A stretch of 64,000 bases of DNA from VAZQ01 sp963758945 (GCA_963758945.1 CAVWXY010000006.1:1-64000), one strand, 5' to 3'; counted from the first letter of the stretch, positions 20,120 through 29,318 are shown. The notes: generated by a model from the letters alone, not told the origin. Numbers and translations are program-made.

Positions 20120-21602
20120 GTAATTGCTCACCCCTCACCGCCCGCTGATCAGGCAGGAGCGGCCGCGTGCGCGGCGAGAGCTGCGCGGATGGCTGAGAGG
20201 GCGCTCCGGCCGGCGAGGCGGCCGGTTGCGACAATGGAGCAGATATCGGCGTAGACCTTTGCGCCCCAGCCCGATCGAAAGCCGTTGGTCACCTTGCGGA
20301 AGATCACCGACGGGCGCAGCGCCCGCTCGCTGCCGTTGTTGGTCGGCTCGACATCGCGGCGCGTCAGGAACACGAGCAGCTTGTCGTGTCCGTCGACGAT
20401 CATGCTGTCGCGGAGATGGCGGCCGTCGGCCTGCACTGGCTCAAGGCCGAGCAGGCGGTCGAGCTCACGCTGCAGGCGGCGCGCGTGACCCTTGATCGTG
20501 GCGTCGGCGAGATCAGGTCGTCGTCGAGCGACCGCACAGGCATCTTTCAGGAATGCCTTGAAGGCTGGCGCGAACACGGTATCGCCAGCTTCGACCGCGT
20601 ACTGCGCGTCACGGATCAGATGCGCGAGGCAATACTGATGCGCCTCGGCGTGGTTGCCTTGTGCCGCAAGCCGATCCGAGAGCCACACCTTCGGCTTGGC
20701 GTCGCCGAGGAAAGCGGTCGGGACGGCCTTGCCGCGCGTCGGCGCAATCGTGTGATACACAGCCGATGTCGCAACAAACGTCCACTGCCAATGCGTTTTT
20801 CCGCAAACGCGCGCCGAGGTCTCGTCGCTGGCGATGACGGGGCTTGTGCGCACGGTCTCGGCGATCTCGCTCGCATGCGCGGCGAACGGCTTTTCGGCGC
20901 GCGCCAGCATGTTGGCGATGGCGCCCTCGGAGAGTTTCAAGCCGAACAGGCCGTCGAGCACTTCGATCATGCGATTGTAGCTGACCATCTGGCAGGCGTG
21001 CAGATAGGTCACGAGCGAGACGATACCGGGACCGAACGGACTGCCGGGCATCATGTCGGCGGGCGGTTTCGCGGCGACGCGCGTCTTGCAGCATGGGCAA
21101 TGGCCCTTGTGCAGATTGATCCGCGTCGTGATGGGCTTGATCGGCGGCAAATCGATGTGGTCGTAGGCGAAGACGTGCGGCTGATTGGCCGGCGAGAGTG
21201 TTGCGCCGCAGGAGCATGTCTCGGCGTAGATCTCGCGCGTCGCGTCGGGATTGGCTGCGAGCGTGCGCGCGACGCCGGGCCGGCCCTTGCGGCCTTTCTT
21301 CTGCGGCGATGTCGCGGGACGATTGGCCTTCTGTCCGCTCGACGGCGGCAGCGAGGAGTTCGTCGGCGTCTTCGGCGGCTGGCCGGCGCACGCCTCGAGT
21401 TCCGCGATCCGCGCGAGGAGGGTCTTGATCTGCTGAAGCAGCTCGTTGTTCTGCGCCAGCAGCTGGAGCACCAGCGGCTTTAAGCTGTCCTTGTCCAGCG
21501 AATCGAGTGTCTCGGGCGGCATCCCGAGTTTAAATCAGCCCCGCGCGACGCGATCAACGCCGAGGCCCCGAGTCAAACCGACGCAGAGGGGTGAGCAGTT
21601 AC
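20120..21602 (-). mobile_element. IS66-family element, single-ORF type
   Basis: Inverted ends GTAATTGCTCACCCCTC (20120-20136) and, inverted at 21586-21602, GTAACTGCTCACCCCTC. It interrupts the 2.1-kb element; comparison with the uninterrupted copy at about 31619 gives the exact target. Its single gene fills most of the 1,483 bp, as in the ISBst12-like branch of IS66 that lacks tnpA and tnpB. Confidence 0.85.
20149..21522 (-). CDS. IS66-family transposase (TnpC-like)
   Basis: 457 residues, full length. N-terminal leucine-rich helix (LKPLVLQLLAQNNELLQQIK), Pro/Lys linker (PPSSGQKANRPATSP), zinc finger-like CSCGATLSPAN...CPCCKTRV, DDE domain with D in VIASDETSARVCGKTHWQWT, D/E blocks around VWLSDRLAAQGNH and the C-terminal E in EPTNNGSERALRPSVIFRKV, then the IS66 tail (GRSALSAIRAAL). 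No defect seen; probably functional. Confidence 0.92.
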   Translation of the reverse strand: MPPETLDSLDKDSLKPLVLQLLAQNNELLQQIKTLLARIAELEACAGQPPKTPTNSSLPPSSGQKANRPATSPQKKGRKGRPGVARTLAANPDATREIYAETCSCGATLSPANQPHVFAYDHIDLPPIKPITTRINLHKGHCPCCKTRVAAKPPADMMPGSPFGPGIVSLVTYLHACQMVSYNRMIEVLDGLFGLKLSEGAIANMLARAEKPFAAHASEIAETVRTSPVIASDETSARVCGKTHWQWTFVATSAVYHTIAPTRGKAVPTAFLGDAKPKVWLSDRLAAQGNHAEAHQYCLAHLIRDAQYAVEAGDTVFAPAFKAFLKDACAVARRRPDLADATIKGHARRLQRELDRLLGLEPVQADGRHLRDSMIVDGHDKLLVFLTRRDVEPTNNGSERALRPSVIFRKVTNGFRSGWGAKVYADICSIVATGRLAGRSALSAIRAALAAHAAAPA

Positions 21603-22364
21603 ACGGTTCGAACACCATACCAGACCTTCATGGATGCGCACGGCGAGCGGCACGGAAAAGACGCTCTTGGCCGCATGCACGAGCAGGCCGACAGCCTGCA
21701 TGGAGTGCCCCATGATGTATTCTGGCTTGGTGTTCGATTCCGATTGCTGATGCAGGAGCTTTACGGCTGGCATTTTCTTGCCGCGTTTAGGGGCTTTGAT
21801 GCCGTCCCCGACCAGGACCAGCCGGTTGTTGACCCGCACGATGCCTGGGAACAGCTGCAGCACGACTTGCGCCCACAAGGCCGAAAGCCGCTCGAGCTTG
21901 ACGCCGCTGCTGTGAAAGTGATCGAGCAGTTTGGTGTAGAGCCTGGGTCGTAGGTTCAAGGCTCGCACGATGCTGGTGACACCCAGCAATTCCACCCGCA
22001 CCGTCAAGCCGGCCACGGCGGTGACGAACCACATGAAGGTGCGCAGGCGCGAGAATGCCGGCCGCAGAAGAAGGATCGCATTCCACCAGACAGCCCACAG
22101 CTCGAGTGGGTGTTCCCGATCCGGCATGGTCGTATCCATGGTCAAGTTGGGTCGGGTCACCCAATAGGCACCATAGATTCACAATTCGTTAACCATGCTC
22201 GGGCTCATGATCCGGACAAGACGAGACGAGCTACGTTGCGGGAATCGGGGGCGACGAGTATTCCGACCCCTTGCCGGCACGATGGATATCTCGAAGCACG
22301 GCGCCGCCGCGCCAACACGAAACGGGCCGCGATGGCTCATATCAGACCTGATTGAGGGCAGCTC

Positions 22365-22784
22365 ATGGGCAAGCAGCGCAAGGAGCATCCGCAAGACAGT
22401 ATCTTCGTGAATAACCCTTTCCTCGATGGACTCTTCGATTGGATGGAGTCGCCCGAGGGTCAGCAATGCATAGCGGTACGCGATGTCCTCTGGGACTTGC
22501 TGGAGGACGTGCAGCTCGACGCCAAGCAACGAAAATTGATCTGGCCAGACGCAGAGCCGCTCGATCTCGAGCAATCCATTCAGCGTATCCAGAAAGAGTA
22601 CCCGGACTTTCCCCGCGACGAGGTCGAGGAGTTCCTGCTCGACTGGATCGACATGGGCTACGACCCGGAAAACTACTCCCAGGCGCAACTCGACGAGCTC
22701 GACAGCCTCACAGAACGGTGGGTCGCCGACCACCTTCGAAAGAAAAAGGCATCAAAAAAGCAGAAGAGAACTCGTCACTCTTGA
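22365..22784 (+). CDS. Passenger protein of the 2.1-kb IS4-like element (intact)
   Basis: 139 residues: MGKQRKEHPQDSIFVNNPFL, an acidic helical body (VRDVLWDLLEDVQLDAKQRK; SIQRIQKEYPDFPRDEVEEF; YSQAQLDELDSLTERWVADH) and a lysine/arginine-rich tail (LRKKKASKKQKRTRHS). Start has GAGGGCAG upstream. It is encoded inside the inverted ends, divergent from the transposase, and its stop codon TGA overlaps the right inverted repeat, so it is a constant part of the element. I recognise no domain. Acidic body plus basic tail could bind a protein partner and nucleic acid; roles in regulation, target choice or host benefit are guesses. In copy B the gene is broken by an IS3. Confidence 0.7.
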   Translation: MGKQRKEHPQDSIFVNNPFLDGLFDWMESPEGQQCIAVRDVLWDLLEDVQLDAKQRKLIWPDAEPLDLEQSIQRIQKEYPDFPRDEVEEFLLDWIDMGYDPENYSQAQLDELDSLTERWVADHLRKKKASKKQKRTRHS

Positions 22785-22787
22785 GAT

Positions 22788-24112
22788 CAGTAGTGTCCGG
22801 TTAAAACTCGAACAATTTCAACTGCCTGTCGGAGATAAGGTTGTTTTCGACCGGATCGACGCGCTTGAAGGCTTGTTGCAGCGGCAATTTCTCGAAGAGC
22901 GTCAGCGACAAAATCTGTAGCAGCGTATGCAGGGTCACATCCAGGCGAAGTTGCTTTTTGATGATCGCCACCAGCACATAGACGCTGATGGCAATCCAGA
23001 TTTGCGTCCGGACGGCGTTCTCCGAGGTGCCGTAGAAGCGTTTGATGCGCAGGTGTTGCTTGATCCACTTGAAAAACAGCTCCACCTGCCATCGGCACCG
23101 GTACAGGGCGCAAATGGTCAGCGCCGGCAGCGCAAACTGATTGGTCAGAAACACGAGGGTCTTGCCAGTTTCGGGATCGCGATAGCGGATGCGGCGCAAG
23201 TGGCCGGGGTAGTCCTTGGAGGCATAGAAGCCGTTGAGCACGATGGTCTGATCGCAGATGAGCCCCGTATCGCGGTTCACCGGCGCCGAGTACAGGCGTC
23301 GCGCATCGAGATTTCGCTTGGCGCGGGTGACGAAGAATCCTCCCGCCTGATCCATCGCGTAGAGCCGCTCGAAGTCCAGGTAACCCCGATCCATGATGTA
23401 GAAGGCGCCGGCTTCGATGAGCAGCAGGTCCAACACATTGACATCGTGCATCTTGCCGTCGGAGATGTGGATGAAGGTGGGGATCGCGCCTCGAAGATCG
23501 AGCAGCGTGTGCAACTTCACTGCTGCTTTTGTCGAGCGAAACGGCGCCCACGGGAACATCGACAGGCAGAGATCGATAGTCGTGGCATCGAGCGCATACA
23601 CAGTATTGGCCAACTCCACGCCGAAGTCCTCGCCGACGTAGAGCGCGCGGGCCTTGAAGATCAGCCGCTGGGCCAACTCGAAGTATATGCGCCAGTCGCG
23701 CAACTCGTTTGCGTCAGCCAGCGTCGAGCGTGCGACCGCCGCGCCGATGCCCATATGATAGAGCTTGCCGGCTTGAGCCCCCAGACAGACCTCGATATCG
23801 CGCAAGCTCTCGCGGTAGGTCAGCTGCGCGAAAGCCATGACGCGAAACTGCTCGGCGCAACTGAGACTGCGCGTCCGGTGATCACCGCCGTAATGATCCA
23901 CGATGCGATGGAAAGTCTTCCATGGCAGGAAATCCATGACCTGCGCGAACAGGGTCTTGCCGACGTACATGGCGACTCCGGGGTGGCGAAATCCCGGACG
24001 CTAGCCCAACACGCCATTTTCAATTCAAGTCGGGGACACCAGTCGGAGCCAAAAAAAGCCCGTCACAATTGCCTTTTCCGGCAACACCCTTCAACTTAAC
24101 CGGACACTACTG
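22788..24112 (-). mobile_element. IS4-family element, about 1,325 bp
   Basis: Perfect 17-bp inverted ends CAGTAGTGTCCGGTTAA (22788-22804) and its complement ending at 24112. It carries one transposase on the minus strand. The left end abuts the 2.1-kb element, whose target duplication covers the first bases of this IS4 end. On the right it truncates the gene at 24091-24546. Confidence 0.9.
22801..23970 (-). CDS. IS4-family transposase
   Basis: 389 residues. DUF4372-like N-terminus (MDFLPWKTFHRIVDHYGGDH), DDE core with D in YALDATTIDLCLSMFPWAPF, D in FYIMDRGYLDFERLYAMDQA, and the IS4 YREK signature YRCRWQVELFFKWIK (Y-2-R-3-E-6-K). Full length and apparently functional. Start ATG at 23970 is preceded by GCCACCCCGGAGTCGCC with GGAG in place. 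Confidence 0.92.
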   Translation of the reverse strand: MYVGKTLFAQVMDFLPWKTFHRIVDHYGGDHRTRSLSCAEQFRVMAFAQLTYRESLRDIEVCLGAQAGKLYHMGIGAAVARSTLADANELRDWRIYFELAQRLIFKARALYVGEDFGVELANTVYALDATTIDLCLSMFPWAPFRSTKAAVKLHTLLDLRGAIPTFIHISDGKMHDVNVLDLLLIEAGAFYIMDRGYLDFERLYAMDQAGGFFVTRAKRNLDARRLYSAPVNRDTGLICDQTIVLNGFYASKDYPGHLRRIRYRDPETGKTLVFLTNQFALPALTICALYRCRWQVELFFKWIKQHLRIKRFYGTSENAVRTQIWIAISVYVLVAIIKKQLRLDVTLHTLLQILSLTLFEKLPLQQAFKRVDPVENNLISDRQLKLFEF

Positions 24113-24546
24113 TAGCCAAACATATTTGAAATTTTAGCGACCTGCCCGGCGTGCTGCATTCGCTGCGTCGGGTATCCCAGGATGGTTCTGGTTCCTCCCG
24201 TTTTGCGGTCAACGTACACGAATGCCGCACCCTCGATGCGGTAGCGACCCTTCCACTCGATGGAGAAGTTCGCATCGGTCTCTTCGATATGGATGGGTTC
24301 GGGGTCGCCGTCCCGTGCGAGCTGCGCGGCGAGCCCATCCTCTTTATCGAGCAGCCAGGCATCCCCCGTTTGCGTCGAGAAGAAGATAAGCTGCCCGACG
24401 GTAACAATTCGTCCGTTGTGTCTGGCTGCGCAACGTTGAATGTGGCGTACCTCATCGGCGAGATGAAAGTCCTTGCCATCAACCATGCGCTTGCCCGGTC
24501 CACGCTTGATGGGTCTTCGGGGGGCTGCCATGGAACTTTTCACCAA
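24091..24546 (-). CDS. Conserved hypothetical protein, C-terminus cut by IS4
   Basis: Up to 151 residues. The core reads VDGKDFHLADEVRHIQRCAA, RIVTVGQLIFFSTQTGDAWL, EPIHIEETDANFSIEWKGRY and RIEGAAFVYVDRKTGGTRTI. The last residues (SSVRLS and stop) come from the IS4 end, so the native C-terminus is lost. Possible starts are 24546, 24531 and 24486; the one at 24531 lies inside CCATGG, whose other strand gives the ATG of the neighbouring plus-strand gene. I do not recognise the family; the pairing with that large gene may be conserved. Confidence 0.5.
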   Translation of the reverse strand: MVKSSMAAPRRPIKRGPGKRMVDGKDFHLADEVRHIQRCAARHNGRIVTVGQLIFFSTQTGDAWLLDKEDGLAAQLARDGDPEPIHIEETDANFSIEWKGRYRIEGAAFVYVDRKTGGTRTILGYPTQRMQHAGQVAKISNMFGYSSVRLS

Positions 24547-25582
24547 GCTGTTCAGCGATCTTCTCGTGTTCGTTTATCACTGCTTCGATCGCATTGTCAT
24601 CCATGGCTATTTGAGCGGTCTGTCACGCCCAGAGCAGGTCGTATTCTTCTTTCGCCAGGTCGTCGGCGCTCCGGTGGTGAGCAAAGAGTTGTTGAGCCAG
24701 CGGACCACCGATTACCAGAACTGGATCGAGGCTTTCGCCCGCAATCATGACATCCCGATCCAATGGGCCGAGAAGGGCGTGCGCAAAGAGGACTTTGTTC
24801 AGCCTTGGCTGCGCCGCATGGTGAAGAAGGGTGCCTACGGCGTGTACTTCATCTTCAAGAGCATGGAGCAGGGACCAAGCTTTCGGGTGACCGTGCCGAA
24901 GTTTCCCACCAAAGATCCCAATCACCGCATCTTGGCCCGCCAGAAGAGCCGCTTCACGCACAACTACTTCTACATCCGCGACGAAGTCCTCGGCCCCATG
25001 ATCATGCGTGTGGCGACCTTCTTCCCCTTCCAGACGACGTATTACCTCAACGGCCACAGCTACATCGAGCAAGAGCTCAATCGAGCCCAAATCGGCTTTC
25101 GCAAGAACGACAACGCCTTCCTCGCTGTTGACGATGTCGCCGCCCTGCAGGCGGCCGCAGACAAATTGAGCCCCGCCATCATCCGCGAGCGGCTTGACTA
25201 TTGGACCCTGATCCTGGGGCCGAAGTTTTCCGTCAAGGAGCGCAAGCGCATCAATCTCTCGCGCTTCTATTCGATCTCGCAGATCGAATACTGCCGCAAC
25301 TTCATCTTCAAACGTAACTTCCCCATCCACAAGCTCTTCGAGCGAAGCTGTGAGCTGGGGCTGTGGCGGTTGACAGCCCACAAGATCTCCGAGATCTTCG
25401 GGCAACGACTACATCGCAAAATGTCCGGCAAGCTCGCCACCGTCATCGACCAAATCGAGCATGGTCATCATGTCTATCGCGCCTACTTCAAGCACGCCTT
25501 TCTGAAGCAGTACGAGAAGTTCTCGACGTTCCTGCGCAACGAGCTCTGTTCCAACAACCTCAAGGACTTCGGGCTCAGGAAG

Positions 25583-27270
25583 GTAAGAGGGGCAAAACTC
25601 GGGGCAGTCAGGCGGTGGCGCAGCGATGCCTGACAATTGTCGGCAAGTACGGGATTTCGGTGTGATTGGGCACTGCCAGCCGTGAGCCGAGATATTCCCA
25701 GAAGGTGATGCCGAGTTTTGCGCAGGTCTTGCTGAGGCCGAGGAAAGCGTCGCGGCAGTCGCGTCCGGTGTCGCTTCTTGTACCGCCGCTGATCTTTCGC
25801 TTGGTGACCTGGCAGCGGACGTCGTTCTCCGAACCGTTGGTGTGCAATGGGATTTCGGGTCGATCGAGGACGATCAGCAATTCGTGCTTGTTGGCATGGA
25901 GCCGTGCGAGCAGACGGTCGAGGGTGACGAAGCCGGTCTTGCGCGTGAAGATGCGGTCGAACCGTGCCCGTAGGGCGGCCTTGCGCTGCCGGATCGGATG
26001 CTGACGATAGGTTTTGAGGTCGCGATAGAACCGCCAGATCAACGCGCGCGTTCGGCGCTGGGCCGCACGCTGCGCATCGGTGAAGGTATCGAGCTTGTGA
26101 ACGAGGCGCTCGGCATGGACCCAGCACAGGCCGTGCGGGCCGACGTTGAACTGCCCGGCGTCGTCACTGACGATGACGGTGTCGGGCAGGAAGCCATGCG
26201 CCTTGACGCTGCCCCACAAGGCGCCCTCGGTGGCGACCATGACCGGATCGGGGTTGACCTCGAGAGCCGAGATGCCGAGTCGGTCGAGATGCGCGGTCCA
26301 GGCGACCTGGGTGGTGAAGACCCGCTCGGGATGTTCGGCCAGGCGGGCGATCACCGGCCCGGACAGGGCGCGTTGTCGCATGTAGGCCAGCGCCTCGGCA
26401 TTGACGACATAATCGCTGTGGCCGGCGCGCAGCAGTTGGAGAAAGTTGTGGCGGTTCTTCGAATCCGTGGTGCCGAACCAAGCGAAGTGTTCATTGCCGA
26501 TCTGCGTGCAGAAGCCATTCGCGGCCTTGTGGCGAGCGCCGGTGTCGTCCACCGTGATCCAGGAGGCGCTGGAAAGCCCGGCGCGCAGCACGTCGCGGGC
26601 CTCGTCAAGGAAACCGTCCTGGCCGGCAATCAGCAGACGCACGAGCTGCCGCTTGGAGATGATGATGCCGAAGGCCCGCACCAGCGCGAGCAGCCGCGCC
26701 ACCGTGACTTGCCCCTGATGGTATTGAGCGAGCACGAAGCGGCGTAGGTCCGGCCCGAAATGCCCGCTGATGCCGGCCGGCAGCGGCGCTGTCATCGTGT
26801 CGCCGTCCGGCGTTTGCCAGCGCTCGCAACGGAAATTCACGACGTGCGGACGGATCACCAGATCCTGCACCACAAAACTCGTGTAACCTTTGAAGCGAGA
26901 GCCGCGCGGCGGGGCTGCGAGTTTGACGGTCCGCTCCTCGTGGATCGAAAGCCTCGAGGTCTTGCTGCCCGTCGCGCGCGGCTCGCCCGCAGCCGTCGGG
27001 GGCGGCTTCGGCTCGGTCGCCTTGTCCATGCCACTGGGTTTGATGTTCGGCCGGCCAGAGCCACCTTTGAGCCGGGCAATCTCATCGCGTTGCGCCGCAA
27101 CCGTCCGCCGCAACTCGGCCACCTCTTCCAACAGCTTCAGCACCAAGCTTTTCAGATCGGCGTGCGATAGGCCATCGAGGTCGGTAGGCGGCAACATTCC
27201 CAGAATGAATCTGACTCGTGCCGTCCTGAGAATCGGAAAATCATACCGCCACCGGTTTTGCCCCTCTTAC
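25583..27270 (-). mobile_element. IS66-like element with 8-bp target duplication
   Basis: Perfect 16-bp inverted ends GTAAGAGGGGCAAAAC (25583-25598) and complement (27255-27270). Exact 8-bp target duplication TCAGGAAG (25575-25582 and 27271-27278), the size typical for IS66. Length 1,688 bp, with one transposase gene. It lies within the large unknown gene. Confidence 0.93.
25608..27197 (-). CDS. IS66-family transposase, long divergent type
   Basis: 529 residues. N-terminal leucine-rich coil (LLEEVAELRRTVAAQRDEIA), no Cys4 zinc finger unlike the other IS66 proteins here, DDE core with D-D in SASWITVDDTGARHKAANGF, second acidic block VSDDAGQFNVGPHGLCWVHA, and the C-terminal E in HTNGSENDVRCQVTKRKISG followed by GRDCRDAFLGLSKTCAKLGI. 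Full length. Represents a third IS66 subtype in the window. Confidence 0.88.
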   Translation of the reverse strand: MLPPTDLDGLSHADLKSLVLKLLEEVAELRRTVAAQRDEIARLKGGSGRPNIKPSGMDKATEPKPPPTAAGEPRATGSKTSRLSIHEERTVKLAAPPRGSRFKGYTSFVVQDLVIRPHVVNFRCERWQTPDGDTMTAPLPAGISGHFGPDLRRFVLAQYHQGQVTVARLLALVRAFGIIISKRQLVRLLIAGQDGFLDEARDVLRAGLSSASWITVDDTGARHKAANGFCTQIGNEHFAWFGTTDSKNRHNFLQLLRAGHSDYVVNAEALAYMRQRALSGPVIARLAEHPERVFTTQVAWTAHLDRLGISALEVNPDPVMVATEGALWGSVKAHGFLPDTVIVSDDAGQFNVGPHGLCWVHAERLVHKLDTFTDAQRAAQRRTRALIWRFYRDLKTYRQHPIRQRKAALRARFDRIFTRKTGFVTLDRLLARLHANKHELLIVLDRPEIPLHTNGSENDVRCQVTKRKISGGTRSDTGRDCRDAFLGLSKTCAKLGITFWEYLGSRLAVPNHTEIPYLPTIVRHRCATA

Positions 27271-27799
27271 TCAGGAAGGGCTTGGACAATCTCGAAGCCG
27301 TCCGGGAGAAATTGCAGGCCATCACCAGCCGTTTCGCGTCCTTCCAGGCCCAGTGGCTCAACGTTCACGTGGACTTTCCGCTCCTGCAGCGCATCGCCCT
27401 GCCGATCACCATCGGCTCGGTGCGCTATCCCGGCATCAAGATCCACGAGACGCGCATCTCCGGCTGATGGAAGTCCTCTTGCACGGTGGAACGCACGTCG
27501 GTGGCTGGACGGCCAAGCAGATCCATGAGGCCGTCCTGACCACCTTCGGCCTCTCGGAAAGGGGCTATCGCCTGAACCAGCTGCGCTATGACCTGCGCAA
27601 GCTCAAGGGTCATGCCCTCCTTGAGCGTGACGGATCGCGTTATGCTTACCGCCTCACCACCAAAGGCCTTGAGGTCGGCCTCCTATTCCTGTTCTTCACA
27701 AACGTCTGTGCGGGCCGCTCGCCAACAGCCGCTTCCATCATCAATTGAAGTTCCCCCGGTTTCGTGGACACCCGAGCATTTGTGTTGCAGGAGTCCACG

Positions 27800-28114
27800 A
27801 TGGCAAGAAAGAACGCACCTTACACGCCTGAGTTTCGGCGTCAGATGATTGAGCTGGTTCGGTCCGGGCGAAGTCCGGAGAGCCTGTCGAAGGAGTTTGA
27901 GCCGACGGCGCAGGCGATCCGGAACTGGGTGGCGCAAGCCGAGCGGGATGCGGGCCGCCGGGATGACGGTGTGACGACGGCAGAACGCGACGAGATCAAC
28001 CGTCTTCGGCGCGAGGTGAAGCAGCTCAGGCTGGAGCGCGACATCCTCTCAAAAGCCGCGGCCTGGTTCGCTCGGGAGACGGATGTGATTCCGCCGAAGG
28101 GTTCAGATTCGTGA
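27800..28114 (+). CDS. IS3-family transposase OrfA (copy 1)
   Basis: 104 residues: MARKNAPYTPEFRRQMIELV, helix-turn-helix SLSKEFEPTAQAIRNWVAQA and leucine-rich EINRLRREVKQLRLERDILS. The stop overlaps a GTG start of orfB (GTGA at 28111). Intact. Confidence 0.9.
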   Translation: MARKNAPYTPEFRRQMIELVRSGRSPESLSKEFEPTAQAIRNWVAQAERDAGRRDDGVTTAERDEINRLRREVKQLRLERDILSKAAAWFARETDVIPPKGSDS

Positions 28115-29172
28115 GCGCGCACCAGGCCGAGTTTCCGATTGCCACCATGTGCCGAGTGCTGGGCATCTCGTGCAGCGGGTACTATGCGTGGAGAACGCGA
28201 TCGCCCTCCCAACGGGTGCGTTCGAATACTGCGTTGACCGAGACGGTACGCACGATCCACGCGGTATCGCGCGGAACCTATGGCGCGCCGCGGGTGCACG
28301 CTGAGCTTGCGGCGAACGGCGTGCAGGTCGGCAAGAACCGTGTCGCGCGGCTCATGCGCGAGGCGGGTGTTGCTGGTATCAGCCGTCGCAGGTTTGCGAT
28401 CACAACGGTGCGTGATGGAGCCCGCCAAGCGCCCGATCTGGTCGAGCGCAGGTTCACGGCGGATGCGCCGAATGTGCTTTGGGTGGCTGATATCACCTAC
28501 ATTCCGACATGGGCGGGCTTCCTGTACCTGGCGGTCGTCCTCGATGTGTTCAGCCGCCGGATCGTCGGCTGGTCGATGGCGACGACGTTGCACACCACGG
28601 TCGTGCTCGATGCGTTGAGCATGGCGCTGGCCATGCGTCGTCCGCGCGGCGTCATTCATCACTCCGATCAAGGCGCGCAGTACACGTCCATTGAGTTCGG
28701 CAACCGCTGCCGCGAGGCGGGTGTGCGGCCTTCGATGGGGAGTGTGGGCGACGCCTACGACAATGCGATGGCGGAGAGCTTCTTCGCCACGCTGGAATGC
28801 GAGTTACTGGCTCGCAGCCGGTTCAAGACGCAAGCCGAGGCACGCAATGCCGTCTTCGAGTTCATCGAAGGCTTCTACAATCCGCGCCGGCGTCATTCGT
28901 CGCTCGAGTATCTGTCACCCGTCGAGTTCGAGCGGCGGCACTGGGAGCCTGCGGTTTCCCCCGGCTCACTCCATCCTGCCGCCGTGCTCGGGGCCGTCAA
29001 GGTCAAGCCCTCGCGGGCGCGCAAAGTGCGCGACCTGGACCGCCCCTGCGCGCGACGGCGGGTCGAATGTGCGGGCCGGGACGGAAGGATGAGCTCCGCA
29101 GGGGCCGAACAAAAGGATGAGCAGAAAAGGCAGAAAAAGGAGGACACCTTGACGGCAGACACTGTAGCCTGA
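28111..29172 (+). CDS. IS3-family transposase OrfB (copy 1)
   Basis: 353 residues from a GTG overlapping the orfA stop. HTH_21 region GTYGAPRVHAELAANGVQVG, catalytic D in VLWVADITYIPTWAGFLYLA, D in IHHSDQGAQYTSIEFG and E in YDNAMAESFFATLECELLAR, end motif RRRHSSLEYLSPVEFE. The last 60 residues form a basic/acidic tail (KDEQKRQKKEDT) not usual in IS3 OrfB. Intact. Confidence 0.92.
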   Translation: MSAHQAEFPIATMCRVLGISCSGYYAWRTRSPSQRVRSNTALTETVRTIHAVSRGTYGAPRVHAELAANGVQVGKNRVARLMREAGVAGISRRRFAITTVRDGARQAPDLVERRFTADAPNVLWVADITYIPTWAGFLYLAVVLDVFSRRIVGWSMATTLHTTVVLDALSMALAMRRPRGVIHHSDQGAQYTSIEFGNRCREAGVRPSMGSVGDAYDNAMAESFFATLECELLARSRFKTQAEARNAVFEFIEGFYNPRRRHSSLEYLSPVEFERRHWEPAVSPGSLHPAAVLGAVKVKPSRARKVRDLDRPCARRRVECAGRDGRMSSAGAEQKDEQKRQKKEDTLTADTVA

Positions 29173-29318
29173 TCCCAAGACGTCAACTGTCCACGAAATC
29201 GGGGCAGGTCCAAATCCCATATCCGACATCGACCCGATAGCCGGCTCGAGGCGGCCTACCACCGTGCTGATGCAGCGATCCAGAAAGTCGTCGATTTGCT
29301 TGCCGCCGCTTGACGCGG

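Larger units (their letters stand above)
19208..22160 (-). pseudogene. IS4-like transposase split by IS66 (copy A)
   Basis: Two halves of one transposase: N-terminal part 21612-22160 (MTRPNLTMDTTMPDREHPLE to RIHEGLVW) and C-terminal part 19208-20119 (SNRDKRSLLDKMLG to RIFRLAS). The intact 485-residue version is at 30708-32165. The split falls at the IS66 insertion with an approximate 8-bp duplication (CGGTTGGA/CGGTTCGA). Non-functional. Confidence 0.9.
19187..22785. mobile_element. 2.1-kb IS4-like element with passenger gene, copy A (hit by IS66)
   Basis: Perfect 9-bp inverted ends CTCAAGAGT (19187-19195) and ACTCTTGAG (22777-22785), flanked by the 7-bp direct repeat ATCAGTA (19180-19186 and 22786-22792). 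Without the IS66 insertion the element is about 2,106 bp, matching copy B at 30687-34078. It carries a minus-strand transposase and a plus-strand passenger gene divergently, with about 200 bp between. The right-hand target duplication includes the first five bases of the adjacent IS4 inverted repeat, so this element landed in the end of a pre-existing IS4. Confidence 0.88.
27746..29212 (+). mobile_element. IS3-family element, 1,467 bp, with 3-bp TSD AAT
   Basis: Begins TGAAGTTCCCCCGGTTTCG and ends with the inverted GATTTCG-type repeat (TGGACCTGCCCCGATTTCG read inward from 29212). Flanked by AAT at 27743-27745 and 29213-29215. It disrupts the third part of the large unknown gene. A second copy, itself disrupted, is at 55988-59084. 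Confidence 0.93.
24530..29313 (+). pseudogene. Large conserved protein of unknown function, split by IS66 and IS3
   Basis: A single gene in three pieces: 24530-25582 (MELFTKLFSDLLVFVYHCFD to NNLKDFGLRK), 27271/27279-27745 (KGLDNLEAVREKLQAITSRF, WLNVHVDFPLLQRIALPI, then a winged-helix-like segment WTAKQIHEAVLTTFGLSERG and LRYDLRKLKGHALLERDGSR), and 29216-29313 (RLEAAYHRADAAIQKVVDLL AAA, stop). Removing IS66 with its 8-bp duplication and IS3 with its 3-bp duplication rejoins the protein at about 539 codons; two further single-base losses remain at about 27462 and 27692. The C-terminal helix-turn-helix-like part suggests nucleic-acid binding. No catalytic motif is recognised. Confidence 0.75.

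Noticed and set aside
20386..21483. 365-codon plus-strand frame
   Set aside because: Shadow of the IS66 transposase on the opposite strand; composition is Arg/Ala-rich and without domain features.
22927..24099. 390-codon plus-strand frame
   Set aside because: Antisense of the intact IS4 transposase.
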